59,834 bases of DNA from an uncultured Pelagibacteraceae bacterium (GCA_902558545.1 CACEEJ010000005.1:1-59834); one strand, 5' to 3'; counted from the stretch's first letter, positions 49,515-59,643 are shown. Notes: a model not told the origin generated them from the letters alone. Program-made: numbers and translations.

Positions 49515-49529
49515 GTTCTATAAAAGTTC
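49515..49529 (-). promoter_or_regulatory. LexA-binding SOS box upstream of lexA
   Basis: GTTC-TATAAAA-GTTC on the plus strand (49515-49529) is an exact fit to the alphaproteobacterial direct-repeat LexA site GTTC-N7-GTTC, located 25 bases before the lexA ATG in the lexA-trpC gap. Read on the minus strand the box overlaps TATAGA, a likely -10 element, so LexA binding would block transcription. Confidence 0.85.
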
Positions 49530-49579
49530 TTTTAAATTAACAATAGTAAAAAAAACAAGTAAAATAGAGCCTTATTTGA

Positions 49580-50371
49580 CTATAAAACTGAAAAAATAGA
49601 ATTTGTATTTAAGTTTTTCAAAAGTGATTCACCAATTAAAAAAGTATTAATTGATGTTTTGTTATTTAGCTCTAGTAGCTCCTCTTTATTCTTAATTCCA
49701 CTTTCAGATACTAAAGGACCTTTGTGATTTTTTACGACTTCGTAAATATCATAGGTTGTATTTATATCAGTTTCAAGTGTTTTTAAATTTCTATTGTTTA
49801 TTCCAATTAATGCATTACTAAAATTTAAAGCTTTTTTTGCTTCTTCTACTGTATGAACTTCAACAATAACCGACATATTATATTTTATAGCTTCATCATA
49901 TAATTCAGAAGCAAGATCATCAGAAACCCCAGCCAAAATAATCAAAATAGCATCTGCACCATAACTTTTTGCTAAAGGTATTTGAAATTTATCGATAAAA
50001 AAATCTTTACACAATATAGGTAAATTTATTTTATCTTTTATTTTGCTTATGTGGATTAAATTTCCTAAAAAATAATCTTCTTCAGTCAAAACTGAAAGAC
50101 AAGTTGCTTTATTATTTAAATAAATTTGAGCAATATCTACTGGATTATAATCATCAATTATTATACCCGCTGAAGGACTCGCTTTTTTAATTTCAGCAAT
50201 AACTGAAGTTTTATTATTTTTTAAATTATTTTCTATTTTTTCTTTAAAATTAATATAGCTGTTGTTTTTATTAATTAATTCGTCCAAGGATTTAATATCT
50301 AAGGATTTTTTTAATTTATCAACTCTTTCAATTTTCTTTTGAATGATATTTTGAAGTATATTTTCAGACAT
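49580..50371 (-). CDS. trpC: indole-3-glycerol phosphate synthase
   Basis: TIM-barrel enzyme of tryptophan synthesis, 263 residues. N-terminal ILQNIIQKKIERVDKLKK, AEIKKASPSAGIIIDDYNPVDIA with the catalytic Lys, CKDFFIDKFQIPLAKSYGADAILII, IGINNRNLKT and VSESGIKNKEELLEL are intact. Monofunctional, without fused TrpF. Overlaps trpD by 8 bases. trpF, trpB and trpA are not in the window. Confidence 0.96.
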   Translation of the reverse strand: MSENILQNIIQKKIERVDKLKKSLDIKSLDELINKNNSYINFKEKIENNLKNNKTSVIAEIKKASPSAGIIIDDYNPVDIAQIYLNNKATCLSVLTEEDYFLGNLIHISKIKDKINLPILCKDFFIDKFQIPLAKSYGADAILIILAGVSDDLASELYDEAIKYNMSVIVEVHTVEEAKKALNFSNALIGINNRNLKTLETDINTTYDIYEVVKNHKGPLVSESGIKNKEELLELNNKTSINTFLIGESLLKNLNTNSIFSVL

Positions 50372-51356
50372 TTTGAATTCTTTCTAGATGTAAAAAAGTT
50401 TTTCCGGAAAGGATAAATTCTCTTGTGTGATTATAAGCCTCAAAAAAGTCAGAAAATTTTTCCGAAATAATTAAACCTGCTGCAGCATTTAAACAAACTG
50501 CTTTTGAAAAATCATTATCTTCACCTTTAAATATTTCAATCATCTTATCAGCATTAAATTTTGCATCATCACCTACTAAATTTTTAAAATTATCTGCATT
50601 TACCCCTAAAGCATTTGGGTCTATTTTTATTTCAGATATTTGACCATCTTTTAATTGAATAACATTAGTCTTTGCATATGGAGATATTTCGTCTAACCCA
50701 TCTTCACTATTCACTATCCAGGCAAATTTTAAATTTAAATTTTTAAGTCCTTCTGCAAAAATTTTTAATAATTTTTTATCAAAAACACCCACAACCTGTC
50801 TCTCTACAAGAGCTGGATTACTTAATGGACCAATCATATTAAAAATGGTTCTTTTTCCAATTTTCTTTCTTACAGGTCCTACAAATTTCATTGCACTATG
50901 ATAATTAGGTGCAAACATAAAACCAAAATTATAGGTATTAATTTTTTTTTCAATATCTTCAGGTTCTAAATCAATTTTAATTTTAAGAGCTTCTAAAACA
51001 TCACCGGACCCACATTTTGAGGAAACAGCTTTATTGCCATGTTTAGCAACTTTTGTACCCATGCTAGCTAAAAGTAGGGCAGAAGCAGTTGAAATATTAA
51101 GAGTATTCATGCCATCACCGCCGGTACCACAAGTATCAATACAATCACTCACATTTACTCTTTTAGACTTTTCTCTAAGAACAAAAACTCCACCCGCTAT
51201 TTCATCTGAAACTTCTCCCTTTTCGGATAGTAAGGTTAAAAAACTAAAAATTTCATCATCACTGGCTTTTCCAGTCATTAATATTTCAAAAGCAGTTTTA
51301 CTTTGTTCAAAAGTTAAATCTTGTTTATTTTTAAGTTTTTCTAAAATTTGATCCAT
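50364..51356 (-). CDS. trpD: anthranilate phosphoribosyltransferase
   Basis: 330 residues; second step of tryptophan synthesis. The PRPP-binding motif DTCGTGGDGMNTLNIST and KHGNKAVSSKCGSGDVLEALK are complete, as is MIGPLSNPA. Lies 4 bases after trpG on the minus strand; not fused to it. Confidence 0.97.
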   Translation of the reverse strand: MDQILEKLKNKQDLTFEQSKTAFEILMTGKASDDEIFSFLTLLSEKGEVSDEIAGGVFVLREKSKRVNVSDCIDTCGTGGDGMNTLNISTASALLLASMGTKVAKHGNKAVSSKCGSGDVLEALKIKIDLEPEDIEKKINTYNFGFMFAPNYHSAMKFVGPVRKKIGKRTIFNMIGPLSNPALVERQVVGVFDKKLLKIFAEGLKNLNLKFAWIVNSEDGLDEISPYAKTNVIQLKDGQISEIKIDPNALGVNADNFKNLVGDDAKFNADKMIEIFKGEDNDFSKAVCLNAAAGLIISEKFSDFFEAYNHTREFILSGKTFLHLERIQNV

Positions 51357-51360
51357 AAAT

Positions 51361-51927
51361 TTAATTGTTAATAAAGTTTTTAAGAATTTTCATTCCAAAC
51401 TTAGTTTTAATACTTTCGGGATGGAATTGTACACCATGAATATTAAATTTTTTATGTTGCACACCCATTATAATCCCATCTTCTGTCTCTGCTGTAATTT
51501 CTAGATCTTTTGATAACGTTTTTTTATCAATTACCAAACTATGGTATCTGGTAGCTTCAAATATATTTGGGAGGTTTTTTAAAATACCGATTTTTTTAGA
51601 TTTGATTTTACTTGTTTTGCCGTGCATTAACTTTCTTGCTTGAACAATTTTTGATCCAAAAACTTGTCCAATTATCTGATGACCTAAACATACTCCTAAA
51701 AAAGGTAATTCTTTGTATAATGAATTCAATATTTTAATACAGTTTCCAGATTGATTTGGGTTGCCTGGTCCTGGTGAAATAACAATTTTATCATATTTCT
51801 TTTTAATGATTTCTTTAGAATTAATTTTATCATTTCTAACTACATCAACTTTCACATGTAATGAGGAGATATAGTGATACAAATTAAAAGTAAAACTATC
51901 GTAATTATCTATTAACAATACTTTCAT
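51361..51927 (-). CDS. trpG: anthranilate synthase glutamine amidotransferase component
   Basis: Class I glutamine amidotransferase, 188 residues, supplying ammonia to TrpE. LLIDNYDSFTFNLYHY start, VISPGPGNP, nucleophile Cys in GVCLGHQ, and C-terminal VQFHPES with His/Glu. In some organisms the same subunit serves p-aminobenzoate synthesis (PabA); no separate pabA is visible here. One-base junction with trpE (stop and start share base 51927). Confidence 0.96.
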   Translation of the reverse strand: MKVLLIDNYDSFTFNLYHYISSLHVKVDVVRNDKINSKEIIKKKYDKIVISPGPGNPNQSGNCIKILNSLYKELPFLGVCLGHQIIGQVFGSKIVQARKLMHGKTSKIKSKKIGILKNLPNIFEATRYHSLVIDKKTLSKDLEITAETEDGIIMGVQHKKFNIHGVQFHPESIKTKFGMKILKNFINN

Positions 51928-53387
51928 TATCTTAAAGCATTAATCAAAGCTTTAGCTTTATTAACTGTTTCCTCGTATTCATTTTTTGGTTTACTATCTG
52001 CAACTATACCCGCACCTGCTTGCACATAAAATTTTTTATTTTTAGCAACTGCAGTTCTTAAAGCTATACAAGTGTCAAATTCACCATTTGCAGAAAAATA
52101 TCCAATTCCACCAGCATAAACTTTTCTTTTTGATGTTTCTAATTCATCTATAATTTCCATAGCTCTAATTTTTGGAGCTCCAGAAACAGTACCTGCTGGA
52201 AAACCAGCTAAGAGCGATTTAAATTTCGAAAATTTTTTATTATATTCACCAACTACATTTGAAACTATATGCATAACATGAGAATATCTTTCAATAATGA
52301 AGCTTTCTGTAACTTTTACTGAATTTATCTTTGAGACTTTGCCAGCATCATTTCTACCCAAATCCAGTAACATCAAATGCTCAGAAAGTTCTTTTTTATC
52401 TTTAAGTAGGTCTCTTTCATAAAAAAAATCTTCCTTTTTAGTTTTACCCCTTGGTCTAGTTCCTGCGATTGGTCTTACAGTAATTTTATTATCCCTAAGT
52501 CTCACAAGTATTTCAGGACTTGCACCAATTATTTGAAAATCATCAAAATTAAAGAAAAACATAAAAGGAGAAGGGTTTGTTACTCTTAGTTTCTTATAAA
52601 TATCTAATGGTTTCTTTGTTAATTTTGCCTCAAATCTTTGGCTTAAAACAACCTGAAAAATATCTCCTAATTTAATATATTTTTTTGCCTTATTAACCAT
52701 TGATAAAAATTTATTTTTTGAAGTATTAGATTTTACTTTTATATTTTTTGATTTTTGAATTATTTTTTTATCAATATTCTTAATTGATGACTGAATGAGT
52801 AATTTAAACAAATCAGATTTAACTTCTTCATATTTATTTTTATAGTTTTTAATTTTTTCATCTTTAAAAATATTAGATATGTAAAATATTTCTTTTTTTA
52901 AATTGTCGTGAATGACTAAAGTTCTTGGACGTAGAAGTCTAACATCGGGTAAATTGAGATCATTTTTACAATTATTTGGAATTTTTTCTATGTATCTGAT
53001 TGAATCATAAGAAAAATACCCAGAGATTAATGAGCAAATATTAGGTAAATTTTTGAGAGTTTCAAACTTGAAATCTTCAATTATTTTTTCAATTAATTTA
53101 TCTGGTTTATCACTTAATTTTCTTTTTTTATTTCTTTGAATTAGATAAGAATTATTATTATTAAATTCCCAAATTTTATCAGGATTTTTACCAAATATTG
53201 TATATCTACCTTTGATTTTACCTTTTTCTACAGACTCAAATATAAAACTATTTTTTTCCTCTAGAAAATTATCAATTAAATTTAATACTTCCTCATCATT
53301 TTTTACCTTCTTTTTAGTAAAGATGATTTGATTTTTTTTGCTTCTGTGTCGAAACTTAAAATCTTTGAAGCTTCGATTAATAATCAT
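51927..53387 (-). CDS. trpE: anthranilate synthase component I
   Basis: Chorismate-utilising enzyme, 486 residues. The catalytic half has GDIFQVVLSQRFEA, PSPFMFFFNFDDFQIIGASPE, RPIAGTRPRGKTKKED, DLGRNDAGKVS and AGFPAGTVSGAPKIRAMEII, all well conserved. The first ~190 residues are the less conserved regulatory half. Overlaps the ppiD-like gene by 4 bases (ATGA). No attenuator-like leader with tandem Trp codons was seen upstream, because the gene is internal to the transcript. Confidence 0.95.
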   Translation of the reverse strand: MIINRSFKDFKFRHRSKKNQIIFTKKKVKNDEEVLNLIDNFLEEKNSFIFESVEKGKIKGRYTIFGKNPDKIWEFNNNNSYLIQRNKKRKLSDKPDKLIEKIIEDFKFETLKNLPNICSLISGYFSYDSIRYIEKIPNNCKNDLNLPDVRLLRPRTLVIHDNLKKEIFYISNIFKDEKIKNYKNKYEEVKSDLFKLLIQSSIKNIDKKIIQKSKNIKVKSNTSKNKFLSMVNKAKKYIKLGDIFQVVLSQRFEAKLTKKPLDIYKKLRVTNPSPFMFFFNFDDFQIIGASPEILVRLRDNKITVRPIAGTRPRGKTKKEDFFYERDLLKDKKELSEHLMLLDLGRNDAGKVSKINSVKVTESFIIERYSHVMHIVSNVVGEYNKKFSKFKSLLAGFPAGTVSGAPKIRAMEIIDELETSKRKVYAGGIGYFSANGEFDTCIALRTAVAKNKKFYVQAGAGIVADSKPKNEYEETVNKAKALINALR

Positions 53388-54802
53388 TTGAAATAATTTT
53401 TAACTCTATCAATAGTTTTTTGATTTAATTGAACTTGATATTTATCATTAAGTAATTGATCATACGATTGTAAGATGCTTTTTCTATTATTTGTATTTTG
53501 GCTATTTACAAATTTAAGATATTTTTCATCAGTTTTGTTAAATGAATTTTTATTTGTTCCAGTAATTTTTACTAAATAAATTTTATCTTCTTTATTTACT
53601 AGAGCAAAAGAGTTAACAGGTAACGCGTAAAGCATTTTTACTGAATTAATATCAATGAGCTCGTCATCTTCTATAGAATTAATAGAAGAATATTCTTTAT
53701 TTGATCCTGCCAGCTCTTCAAATTTTGAATTATCAAATTTCTTTTTTTGAATTTCTTCTATAATTTCTCTATTGTAATCAAATTTACCTTTTTGATATAT
53801 TAACTCAACTATTTCTCCTTTAATGATTTCATCATTTAAATCTGGAGCTCGATCATACTGATTATCAATATTATAAAGTAAAAAGTTGTCACCACTCTCT
53901 ATCAAGTCTATTTTAGATGTTTTCTTAGAATAAATTAAATCTTCATTAATCTGCTTATTAGAGCTAGGTGCAAACTCGTTTACCTCAATAATATCAACAT
54001 TAATATCTGCTAATATAGTGTCAAATGTACTTCCTTGAGAAATTTTGTTTTCAATTGAGTCTATTTCATCAAAAAAATCTTGATTAAATTCTTCTATGCC
54101 AATTAGATTTTTTGGATTTAATATCACATACTTGAAATCTATATATTCTCTTTTTAATTGCTCTTTATTTTCATTAATAAATTCTTGAATTTCAATTGGA
54201 GTGTAATCATCTTTTGTTTTATATAGATTTTCCATATCAAAATACTCGATATTTAAGGATTTATTATTTTCTTCAAATTTTTTTTCTATTAAAAAATTTG
54301 GTGTTATTGTTCCAGCACCAATAAAATCAAATAAGTGCTTCTGTAATTCTCTATTTTTTAATTGCAATTCAAACATTGGAGCTGACAAGTTGTTGGAGAG
54401 TAAAAATTTTTCATATTTAATTCTTTGAAAAGAACCATTTTCATCATGGAAATTTTTATTTTCTTTAATGTTTTTAAGTATAGTTTTTTCGTTAATTGAA
54501 AGATCAAAGTCTTTAATTTCCAAATCAATCAATGTAGTTGAAATTAATCCTGATAATAATTCTTCAATAATATTGTTGTCTAAATTATCTCTAATAGCTT
54601 TTTCAGAAATTCCACTTTGATTCACATAGTCAATAAAATCCTGGGTTGTTACATTTGTTTTATTTATTTTTGCAATATTGTTTTGATTATTTGTACTAAA
54701 CCCACCACCAAAACCACCAAAGCCAAAAGCGATGATGATTATGACAATTAACACCAATCCACCAAATTGTTTCCAGCCTAAGTTTTTTAATTTTTCAATC
54801 AT
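53384..54802 (-). CDS. PpiD/SurA-like membrane-anchored periplasmic chaperone
   Basis: 472 residues: an N-terminal membrane anchor (residues ~14-33, VLIVIIIIAFGFGGFGG), a SurA-N-like helical domain (IAKINKTNVTTQDFIDYVNQ to ~170), and a C-terminal region. The parvulin catalytic core with its HILV and GGDLGWF-type motifs is not recognisable; the middle reads as a degenerate domain. This is the alphaproteobacterial position of the ppiD homologue, between tpiA and trpE. Probably a chaperone for folding of envelope proteins without isomerase activity; this is inference. Divergent from tpiA across 56 bases. Confidence 0.78.
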   Translation of the reverse strand: MIEKLKNLGWKQFGGLVLIVIIIIAFGFGGFGGGFSTNNQNNIAKINKTNVTTQDFIDYVNQSGISEKAIRDNLDNNIIEELLSGLISTTLIDLEIKDFDLSINEKTILKNIKENKNFHDENGSFQRIKYEKFLLSNNLSAPMFELQLKNRELQKHLFDFIGAGTITPNFLIEKKFEENNKSLNIEYFDMENLYKTKDDYTPIEIQEFINENKEQLKREYIDFKYVILNPKNLIGIEEFNQDFFDEIDSIENKISQGSTFDTILADINVDIIEVNEFAPSSNKQINEDLIYSKKTSKIDLIESGDNFLLYNIDNQYDRAPDLNDEIIKGEIVELIYQKGKFDYNREIIEEIQKKKFDNSKFEELAGSNKEYSSINSIEDDELIDINSVKMLYALPVNSFALVNKEDKIYLVKITGTNKNSFNKTDEKYLKFVNSQNTNNRKSILQSYDQLLNDKYQVQLNQKTIDRVKNYFK

Positions 54803-54858
54803 AGCGTTATAAATTTATTGATCTGTAAAAAACAAATCTATAGATTAAAAAGTCAATT

Positions 54859-55599
54859 ATGACAAATAAATATATGTATTTTGTAGCTAATTGGAAAATG
54901 TTTGGTGATTTAAGATCTCTAAATTCACTTGATAAAGTAATAAAGTTTTCAAAAAATAATAAAAAAAATAAGTTAAAAATAGTTTATTGCCCACCAAATA
55001 CATTAATTCGTCCATTATCGAGAAGACTTAAAAAAACAAAAATAGAGGTTGGTGCCCAAAACTGTCATCACAGCTATGACTATGGTGCGTATACAGGTCA
55101 AGTAAACTCGACTATGCTTAAGAACGTCGGAGCAAAGTATGTTATTTTGGGACACTCAGAAAATAGACAACTAGGTGAGACAGATAATTTAATTAATTTA
55201 AAAATAAAAAGTGCAATTAAATCAGGTCTCAAAATTATATTTTGTATTGGCGAAACCTTGAAAGAAAGAAGACAAAAAAAAACTAATCAAATTTTAAAAA
55301 GACAAATTGAAAAAGGATTAAAATCGATAAAGAATAAATCCAAAATTATTATAGCCTATGAACCGGTATGGTCTATTGGCACAGGTGTAATTCCAAAAGA
55401 AGCTGATTTAAATAAAACTGTTTCATTTATTAAAAGTAGATTTGTAAAAAAATATCCAAAAATTTTATACGGTGGATCTGTAAACACAAATAACGTAAGT
55501 ATATTAAAAAAAATTCCCAACATTGATGGTTTTTTGATAGGAGGCGCATCACAAATTCCAAAAAAATTTATTGATATAATTCAAAAAACCATTAATTAG
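54859..55599 (+). CDS. tpiA: triosephosphate isomerase
   Basis: 246 residues of TIM barrel. N-terminal NWKMFG with Lys, VILGHSENR with the catalytic His, YEPVWSIGTG with the catalytic Glu, and YGGSVNTNN plus GFLIGGAS phosphate-binding ends. First gene of a plus-strand block with secG, pyrG, kdsA and eno, and 56 bases from the divergent ppiD-like gene. Confidence 0.97.
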   Translation: MTNKYMYFVANWKMFGDLRSLNSLDKVIKFSKNNKKNKLKIVYCPPNTLIRPLSRRLKKTKIEVGAQNCHHSYDYGAYTGQVNSTMLKNVGAKYVILGHSENRQLGETDNLINLKIKSAIKSGLKIIFCIGETLKERRQKKTNQILKRQIEKGLKSIKNKSKIIIAYEPVWSIGTGVIPKEADLNKTVSFIKSRFVKKYPKILYGGSVNTNNVSILKKIPNIDGFLIGGASQIPKKFIDIIQKTIN

Positions 55600-55605
55600 A
55601 CCCAC

Positions 55606-55905
55606 ATGGAAACTTTATTATTAGTAATCAACATCATACTTGCAGTTATTTTAGTTCTTTTGGTTTTATTGCAAAAATCAGAAGGAGGTGCTCTTGGTAT
55701 AGGAGTTTCTCAAGAAAATTTTATGCTATCTAGATCAGCAGGCAGCTTCATGACAAAAGCCACTGCAATCGTAGCAACACTTTTTATTATTTGTAGTCTG
55801 GCTCTAACAATAATTTCTAGAGCAGAACTTACTCCTACGGGGTCGGTATTGGATACAGTTGAGGAAAAAACTGAAGACACGCCTTCAATTCCAGAAAATA
55901 ATTAA
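55606..55905 (+). CDS. secG: preprotein translocase subunit SecG
   Basis: 99 residues with two transmembrane helices. LVLLQKSEGGALGIG and the second helix (FMTKATAIVATLFIICSLALTI) follow the SecG pattern; the C-terminal tail is acidic (VEEKTEDTPSIPE). Position after tpiA and before pyrG is the alphaproteobacterial norm. Small companion of SecYE in membrane translocation. Confidence 0.93.
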   Translation: METLLLVINIILAVILVLLVLLQKSEGGALGIGVSQENFMLSRSAGSFMTKATAIVATLFIICSLALTIISRAELTPTGSVLDTVEEKTEDTPSIPENN

Positions 55906-55912
55906 TTAATCC

Positions 55913-55941
55913 TTTTCAATTCATTTTTTATTCGCTATAAG
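55913..55941 (+). promoter_or_regulatory. possible pyrG promoter
   Basis: TTTTCA at 55913-55918 and TATAAG at 55936-55941 are 17 bases apart. A start about 7 bases further would be 55948, two bases before the pyrG ATG, implying a nearly leaderless transcript. Tentative, given AT-rich background. Confidence 0.35.
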
Positions 55942-55949
55942 ATACTTCC

Positions 55950-57566
55950 ATGGCGCGATATATATTTGTCACTGGCGGCGTGGTTTCCTCCCTTGGCAAA
56001 GGTCTCTCTTCTGCATCACTTGCTTATTTATTACAATCAAGAGGTTACAAAGTTCGTTTAAGAAAATTAGACCCATATCTAAATGTCGATCCAGGAACAA
56101 TGAGTCCGTTTCAACATGGTGAAGTTTTTGTAACAGACGACGGCGCTGAAACAGATTTAGATTTAGGTCACTACGAAAGATTTTCTGGCGTTACTGCAAA
56201 GGAAACCGATAACATCACAACTGGAAAAATTTATAGCGATGTTCTTAGAAAAGAAAGAAAAGGTCAGTATTTAGGTAAGACAGTTCAAGTTATTCCTCAT
56301 ATCACAGATAGAATTAAAGAATTTATAAAACACGATACACATAAAGAAGATTTTGTAATTTGTGAAATAGGAGGAATAGTAGGTGATATAGAAAGTTTAC
56401 CATTTGTAGAAGCGATAAGACAATTTTCCAATGATATTGGAAAAAAAAATGCATTATTTATTCATTTAACTTTAGTTCCTTATTTAAAAGCATCGGATGA
56501 AATAAAAACAAAACCAACACAACACTCAGTCAAAGAATTAAGAAGCATTGGTATTCAACCTGATATTATTATTTGTAGATCAGAAAGACCAATTCCTTTA
56601 GACCACAGAAAAAAAATATCTTTGTTTTGTAATGTTGATATTAAAAATGTAATTGAAACTGTTGATGTTAAAACTATTTATGAGGCACCGATTAGTTTTT
56701 TTAATCAAAAATTGGATATTCAAGTTTTAAATTATTTTAAATTAAAATCAAAAAAACCTGCAAATTTGAGTCCTTGGAAAAAAATAACTAAAATTACTCT
56801 TAATACTAAAAGACATGTTAACATCGCAATTATTGGTAAATATGTTGAATTAAAAGATGCTTATAAATCTTTAGATGAAGCACTTACTCATGGAGGAATA
56901 TCCAATAATCTTAAAGTTAATTTGGTTAGAATAGATTCTGAAAAATTAAAAGTTTCAGAAATAAAAAATAAACTTAAAAATGTTTCAGGAATTCTAATTC
57001 CAGGTGGTTTTGGTAAAAGGGGAACTGAGGGTAAAATTGAAGCGATAAGGTATGCAAGAATAAATAAAATTCCATTCCTTGGAATTTGTTATGGAATGCA
57101 AATGGCAATAATTGAATTTGCTAGAAATCAATTAAAGATTAAAAAAGCAACTTCTTCTGAGTTTGATAAAGGAGGTGTTCATATTATTGGCTTGATGCAT
57201 GAATGGGAAAAAAGTGGAAGAAAAGTTAAAGGAACAGATAAAGATTTAGGAGGAACCATGAGACTTGGTTCTTATGATGCAATTTTAAGAGATAAGTCTA
57301 AAATTAGAGATATTTATAAATCTAGATTAATCAAAGAGAGACATAGACATAGATATGAAGTGGATATTTCATATAAAGAAAAATTTGAGAAGAAAGGATT
57401 AATATTTTCAGGTTTATCTCCAGATCATAAGCTTCCAGAGATAGTAGAGCTTAAAAATCATCCTTGGTTTATAGGAGTTCAGTTCCATCCTGAATTTAAA
57501 TCTAGACCTTTGAACCCACATCCTTTATTCTCTTCGTTTATCAAAGCAGCAAAAAATCATAGATGA
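55950..57566 (+). CDS. pyrG: CTP synthase
   Basis: 538 residues, converts UTP to CTP. Synthetase domain: [60 protein letters not shown], and QVIPHITD. Amidotransferase domain: nucleophile in GICYGMQMA, and VQFHPEF. The N-terminus is at the conserved [10 protein letters not shown]. Ends overlapping kdsA by 4 bases. Confidence 0.98.
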   Translation: MARYIFVTGGVVSSLGKGLSSASLAYLLQSRGYKVRLRKLDPYLNVDPGTMSPFQHGEVFVTDDGAETDLDLGHYERFSGVTAKETDNITTGKIYSDVLRKERKGQYLGKTVQVIPHITDRIKEFIKHDTHKEDFVICEIGGIVGDIESLPFVEAIRQFSNDIGKKNALFIHLTLVPYLKASDEIKTKPTQHSVKELRSIGIQPDIIICRSERPIPLDHRKKISLFCNVDIKNVIETVDVKTIYEAPISFFNQKLDIQVLNYFKLKSKKPANLSPWKKITKITLNTKRHVNIAIIGKYVELKDAYKSLDEALTHGGISNNLKVNLVRIDSEKLKVSEIKNKLKNVSGILIPGGFGKRGTEGKIEAIRYARINKIPFLGICYGMQMAIIEFARNQLKIKKATSSEFDKGGVHIIGLMHEWEKSGRKVKGTDKDLGGTMRLGSYDAILRDKSKIRDIYKSRLIKERHRHRYEVDISYKEKFEKKGLIFSGLSPDHKLPEIVELKNHPWFIGVQFHPEFKSRPLNPHPLFSSFIKAAKNHR

Positions 57567-58387
57567 GTGCGATTAAAGTAAATTGTGAAAATATAGAAAT
57601 TTCAAATAAAAATAAGATTTGTATTATTGCAGGTCCATGCCAACTTGAGACAGAACAACATGCACTCGATATGGCTGGAAAAATTAAGGAAATTACTTCG
57701 AAATTTGGCCTTGGATTTATTTACAAAACTTCATTTGATAAAGCGAACAGAACAAGTTTAAAAGGTAAAAGGGGAGCAGGATTAGATGCATCACTTCCCG
57801 TATTTGATAAAATTAAAAAGGAATTGAATGTCCCTATTTTAACAGACATTCATAATGCTGAACAATGTGAAATTGTCTCAAAATACGTTGATGTTTTACA
57901 AATCCCAGCTTTTTTGTGTCGACAAACAGACTTATTAATTGCTGCAGCTAAAACAAATAAAATTATTAATGTAAAAAAAGGTCAGTTCTTAGCACCGTGG
58001 GATATGGTGAATGTAACTAAAAAAATTTCAGACTCAGGAAATAAAAATATCCTAGTCACAGAAAGAGGTGCAAGCTTTGGTTATAACACTTTAGTCTCTG
58101 ACATGAGATCATTACCTATAATGGCAAAGAATGGTTATCCAGTAATTTTTGATGCAACTCATTCTGTTCAACAACCAGGTGGCCAAGGAGAATCCTCTGG
58201 TGGTCAAAGAGAATTTGTTGAATATTTAGCAAGAGCTGCAGTTGCTGTTGGAGTTGCTGGTGTATTTATTGAAACGCATCAAGATCCTGACAATGCTCCG
58301 TCTGATGGACCAAACATGGTACCATTGAATAAATTAGAGAATCTATTAAAACAATTAAACGATATAGATAATCTAATTAAAAAATAG
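57563..58387 (+). CDS. kdsA: 3-deoxy-8-phosphooctulonate synthase (Kdo-8-P synthase)
   Basis: 274 residues. [28 protein letters not shown] ([18 protein letters not shown]), [18 protein letters not shown], and [12 protein letters not shown] are family marks. Together with the lpx genes this shows Kdo-lipid A production and so a true lipopolysaccharide outer membrane. Stop TAG shares one base with the GTG start of eno. Confidence 0.97.
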   Translation: MSAIKVNCENIEISNKNKICIIAGPCQLETEQHALDMAGKIKEITSKFGLGFIYKTSFDKANRTSLKGKRGAGLDASLPVFDKIKKELNVPILTDIHNAEQCEIVSKYVDVLQIPAFLCRQTDLLIAAAKTNKIINVKKGQFLAPWDMVNVTKKISDSGNKNILVTERGASFGYNTLVSDMRSLPIMAKNGYPVIFDATHSVQQPGGQGESSGGQREFVEYLARAAVAVGVAGVFIETHQDPDNAPSDGPNMVPLNKLENLLKQLNDIDNLIKK

Positions 58388-59643
58388 TGAGCAAAATTTT
58401 AAAAGTAAAAGCACGTCAAGTTTTTGACAGTAGAGGAAATCCAACAGTAGAGGCTGAGGTTTATATAAAAAATAATAGTGCATCTGCTATTTGTCCTTCA
58501 GGTGCTTCTACTGGAACTTTTGAAGCTTTTGAAAAAAGAGATAAAAATAATAAACGATATTTAGGAAAGAGTGTTTTAAGTGCAGTTAACTTAGTCAACA
58601 CAAAGATTTCAAAAAAATTAAAAGGACAAAGTATTCACAACCAAGAAAGAATTGATGCTTTGTTAATTAACTTAGATGGTACAAGACAAAAAACTAACTT
58701 AGGAGCTAATGCGATGTTAGCTGTTTCAATGGCTGTTAAAAAATTGTCTGCAAAAGCAAAAAAATTACCTTTGTATAAAACTTTTTCTCAAAAAAATAAC
58801 TTCCAATTACCTTATCCATTAATGAACATAATTAATGGTGGAGCACATGCAAATAATGGTCTTAGAATTCAGGAGTTTATGATCAGACCTGATCGAGCAA
58901 AAAGTTTTTCTGAGGCAATGCGGATTTGTTTTGTTGTCATTAAAAACTTAAGTAAATTAATTAAAGACAAAGGTTTATCAACTTCAGTAGGTGATGAAGG
59001 TGGGTTTGCACCCATGATCAGCAGCAATAATCAAGCTTTAGATTTAATTGTGAGTGCAATTAAAAAATCAGGATTTGTAAATGGAAAAGATGTTTCTATT
59101 TGTCTAGATATTGCTGCTAATGAATTGTACAAAAAGAACAAATACTCTATTCATTCAAAAAGTTATATTTCAGTGGATAAATCCATTAAAGAATATCAAA
59201 AAATTATTAAAAAATATAAAATTAAGTCCATTGAAGATCCATTTGCCGAAAATGATTGGTTGGCATGGAATAAATTAATGAAATCAATAAAAAAAGTTCA
59301 GATCGTTGGAGATGATTTGTATGTAACAAATCTTGAAAGATTAAAGAAAGGTTTCTTAAATATTTCCTCTAATTCTATCTTAATAAAACTAAATCAAATT
59401 GGTACCGTTTCAGAAACCTTAGATGTAATTAAATTTGCTCAAACCATTGGATATAAAACAATTATATCGCACAGATCAGGTGATAGTGAAGATACGTTTA
59501 TTGCTGATTTAGCTGTGGGCACTAATTCAAATCAAATTAAAACAGGTTCTTTAGCTAGATCTGAAAGAGTTGCAAAATATAATCAATTAATCCGTATTGA
59601 AGAAGAACTTGGAAAAAAAGTGAGGATGAATAAGATCAATTAA
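58387..59643 (+). CDS. eno: enolase
   Basis: 418 residues; glycolytic 2-phosphoglycerate dehydratase. GTG start at 58387 (reads MSKILKVKARQVFDSRGNPT), overlapping kdsA by one base; no ATG fits the conserved N-terminus better. SGASTGTFEA, SVGDEGGFAP, IEDPFAENDWLAW, VGDDLYVTN, LIKLNQIGTVSE and SHRSGDSEDTFIADLAVG are intact. The TAA overlaps the ftsB ATG by one base. Confidence 0.97.
   Translation: MSKILKVKARQVFDSRGNPTVEAEVYIKNNSASAICPSGASTGTFEAFEKRDKNNKRYLGKSVLSAVNLVNTKISKKLKGQSIHNQERIDALLINLDGTRQKTNLGANAMLAVSMAVKKLSAKAKKLPLYKTFSQKNNFQLPYPLMNIINGGAHANNGLRIQEFMIRPDRAKSFSEAMRICFVVIKNLSKLIKDKGLSTSVGDEGGFAPMISSNNQALDLIVSAIKKSGFVNGKDVSICLDIAANELYKKNKYSIHSKSYISVDKSIKEYQKIIKKYKIKSIEDPFAENDWLAWNKLMKSIKKVQIVGDDLYVTNLERLKKGFLNISSNSILIKLNQIGTVSETLDVIKFAQTIGYKTIISHRSGDSEDTFIADLAVGTNSNQIKTGSLARSERVAKYNQLIRIEEELGKKVRMNKIN

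Noticed and set aside
51034..51351. 105-codon plus-strand open frame inside trpD
   Set aside because: Antisense to the PRPP-binding part of trpD.
54803..54858. Minus-strand TTGTTT/TATAAC pair as the ppiD-like gene promoter
   Set aside because: The implied start would fall within the ATG, so the match is probably chance in AT-rich DNA.
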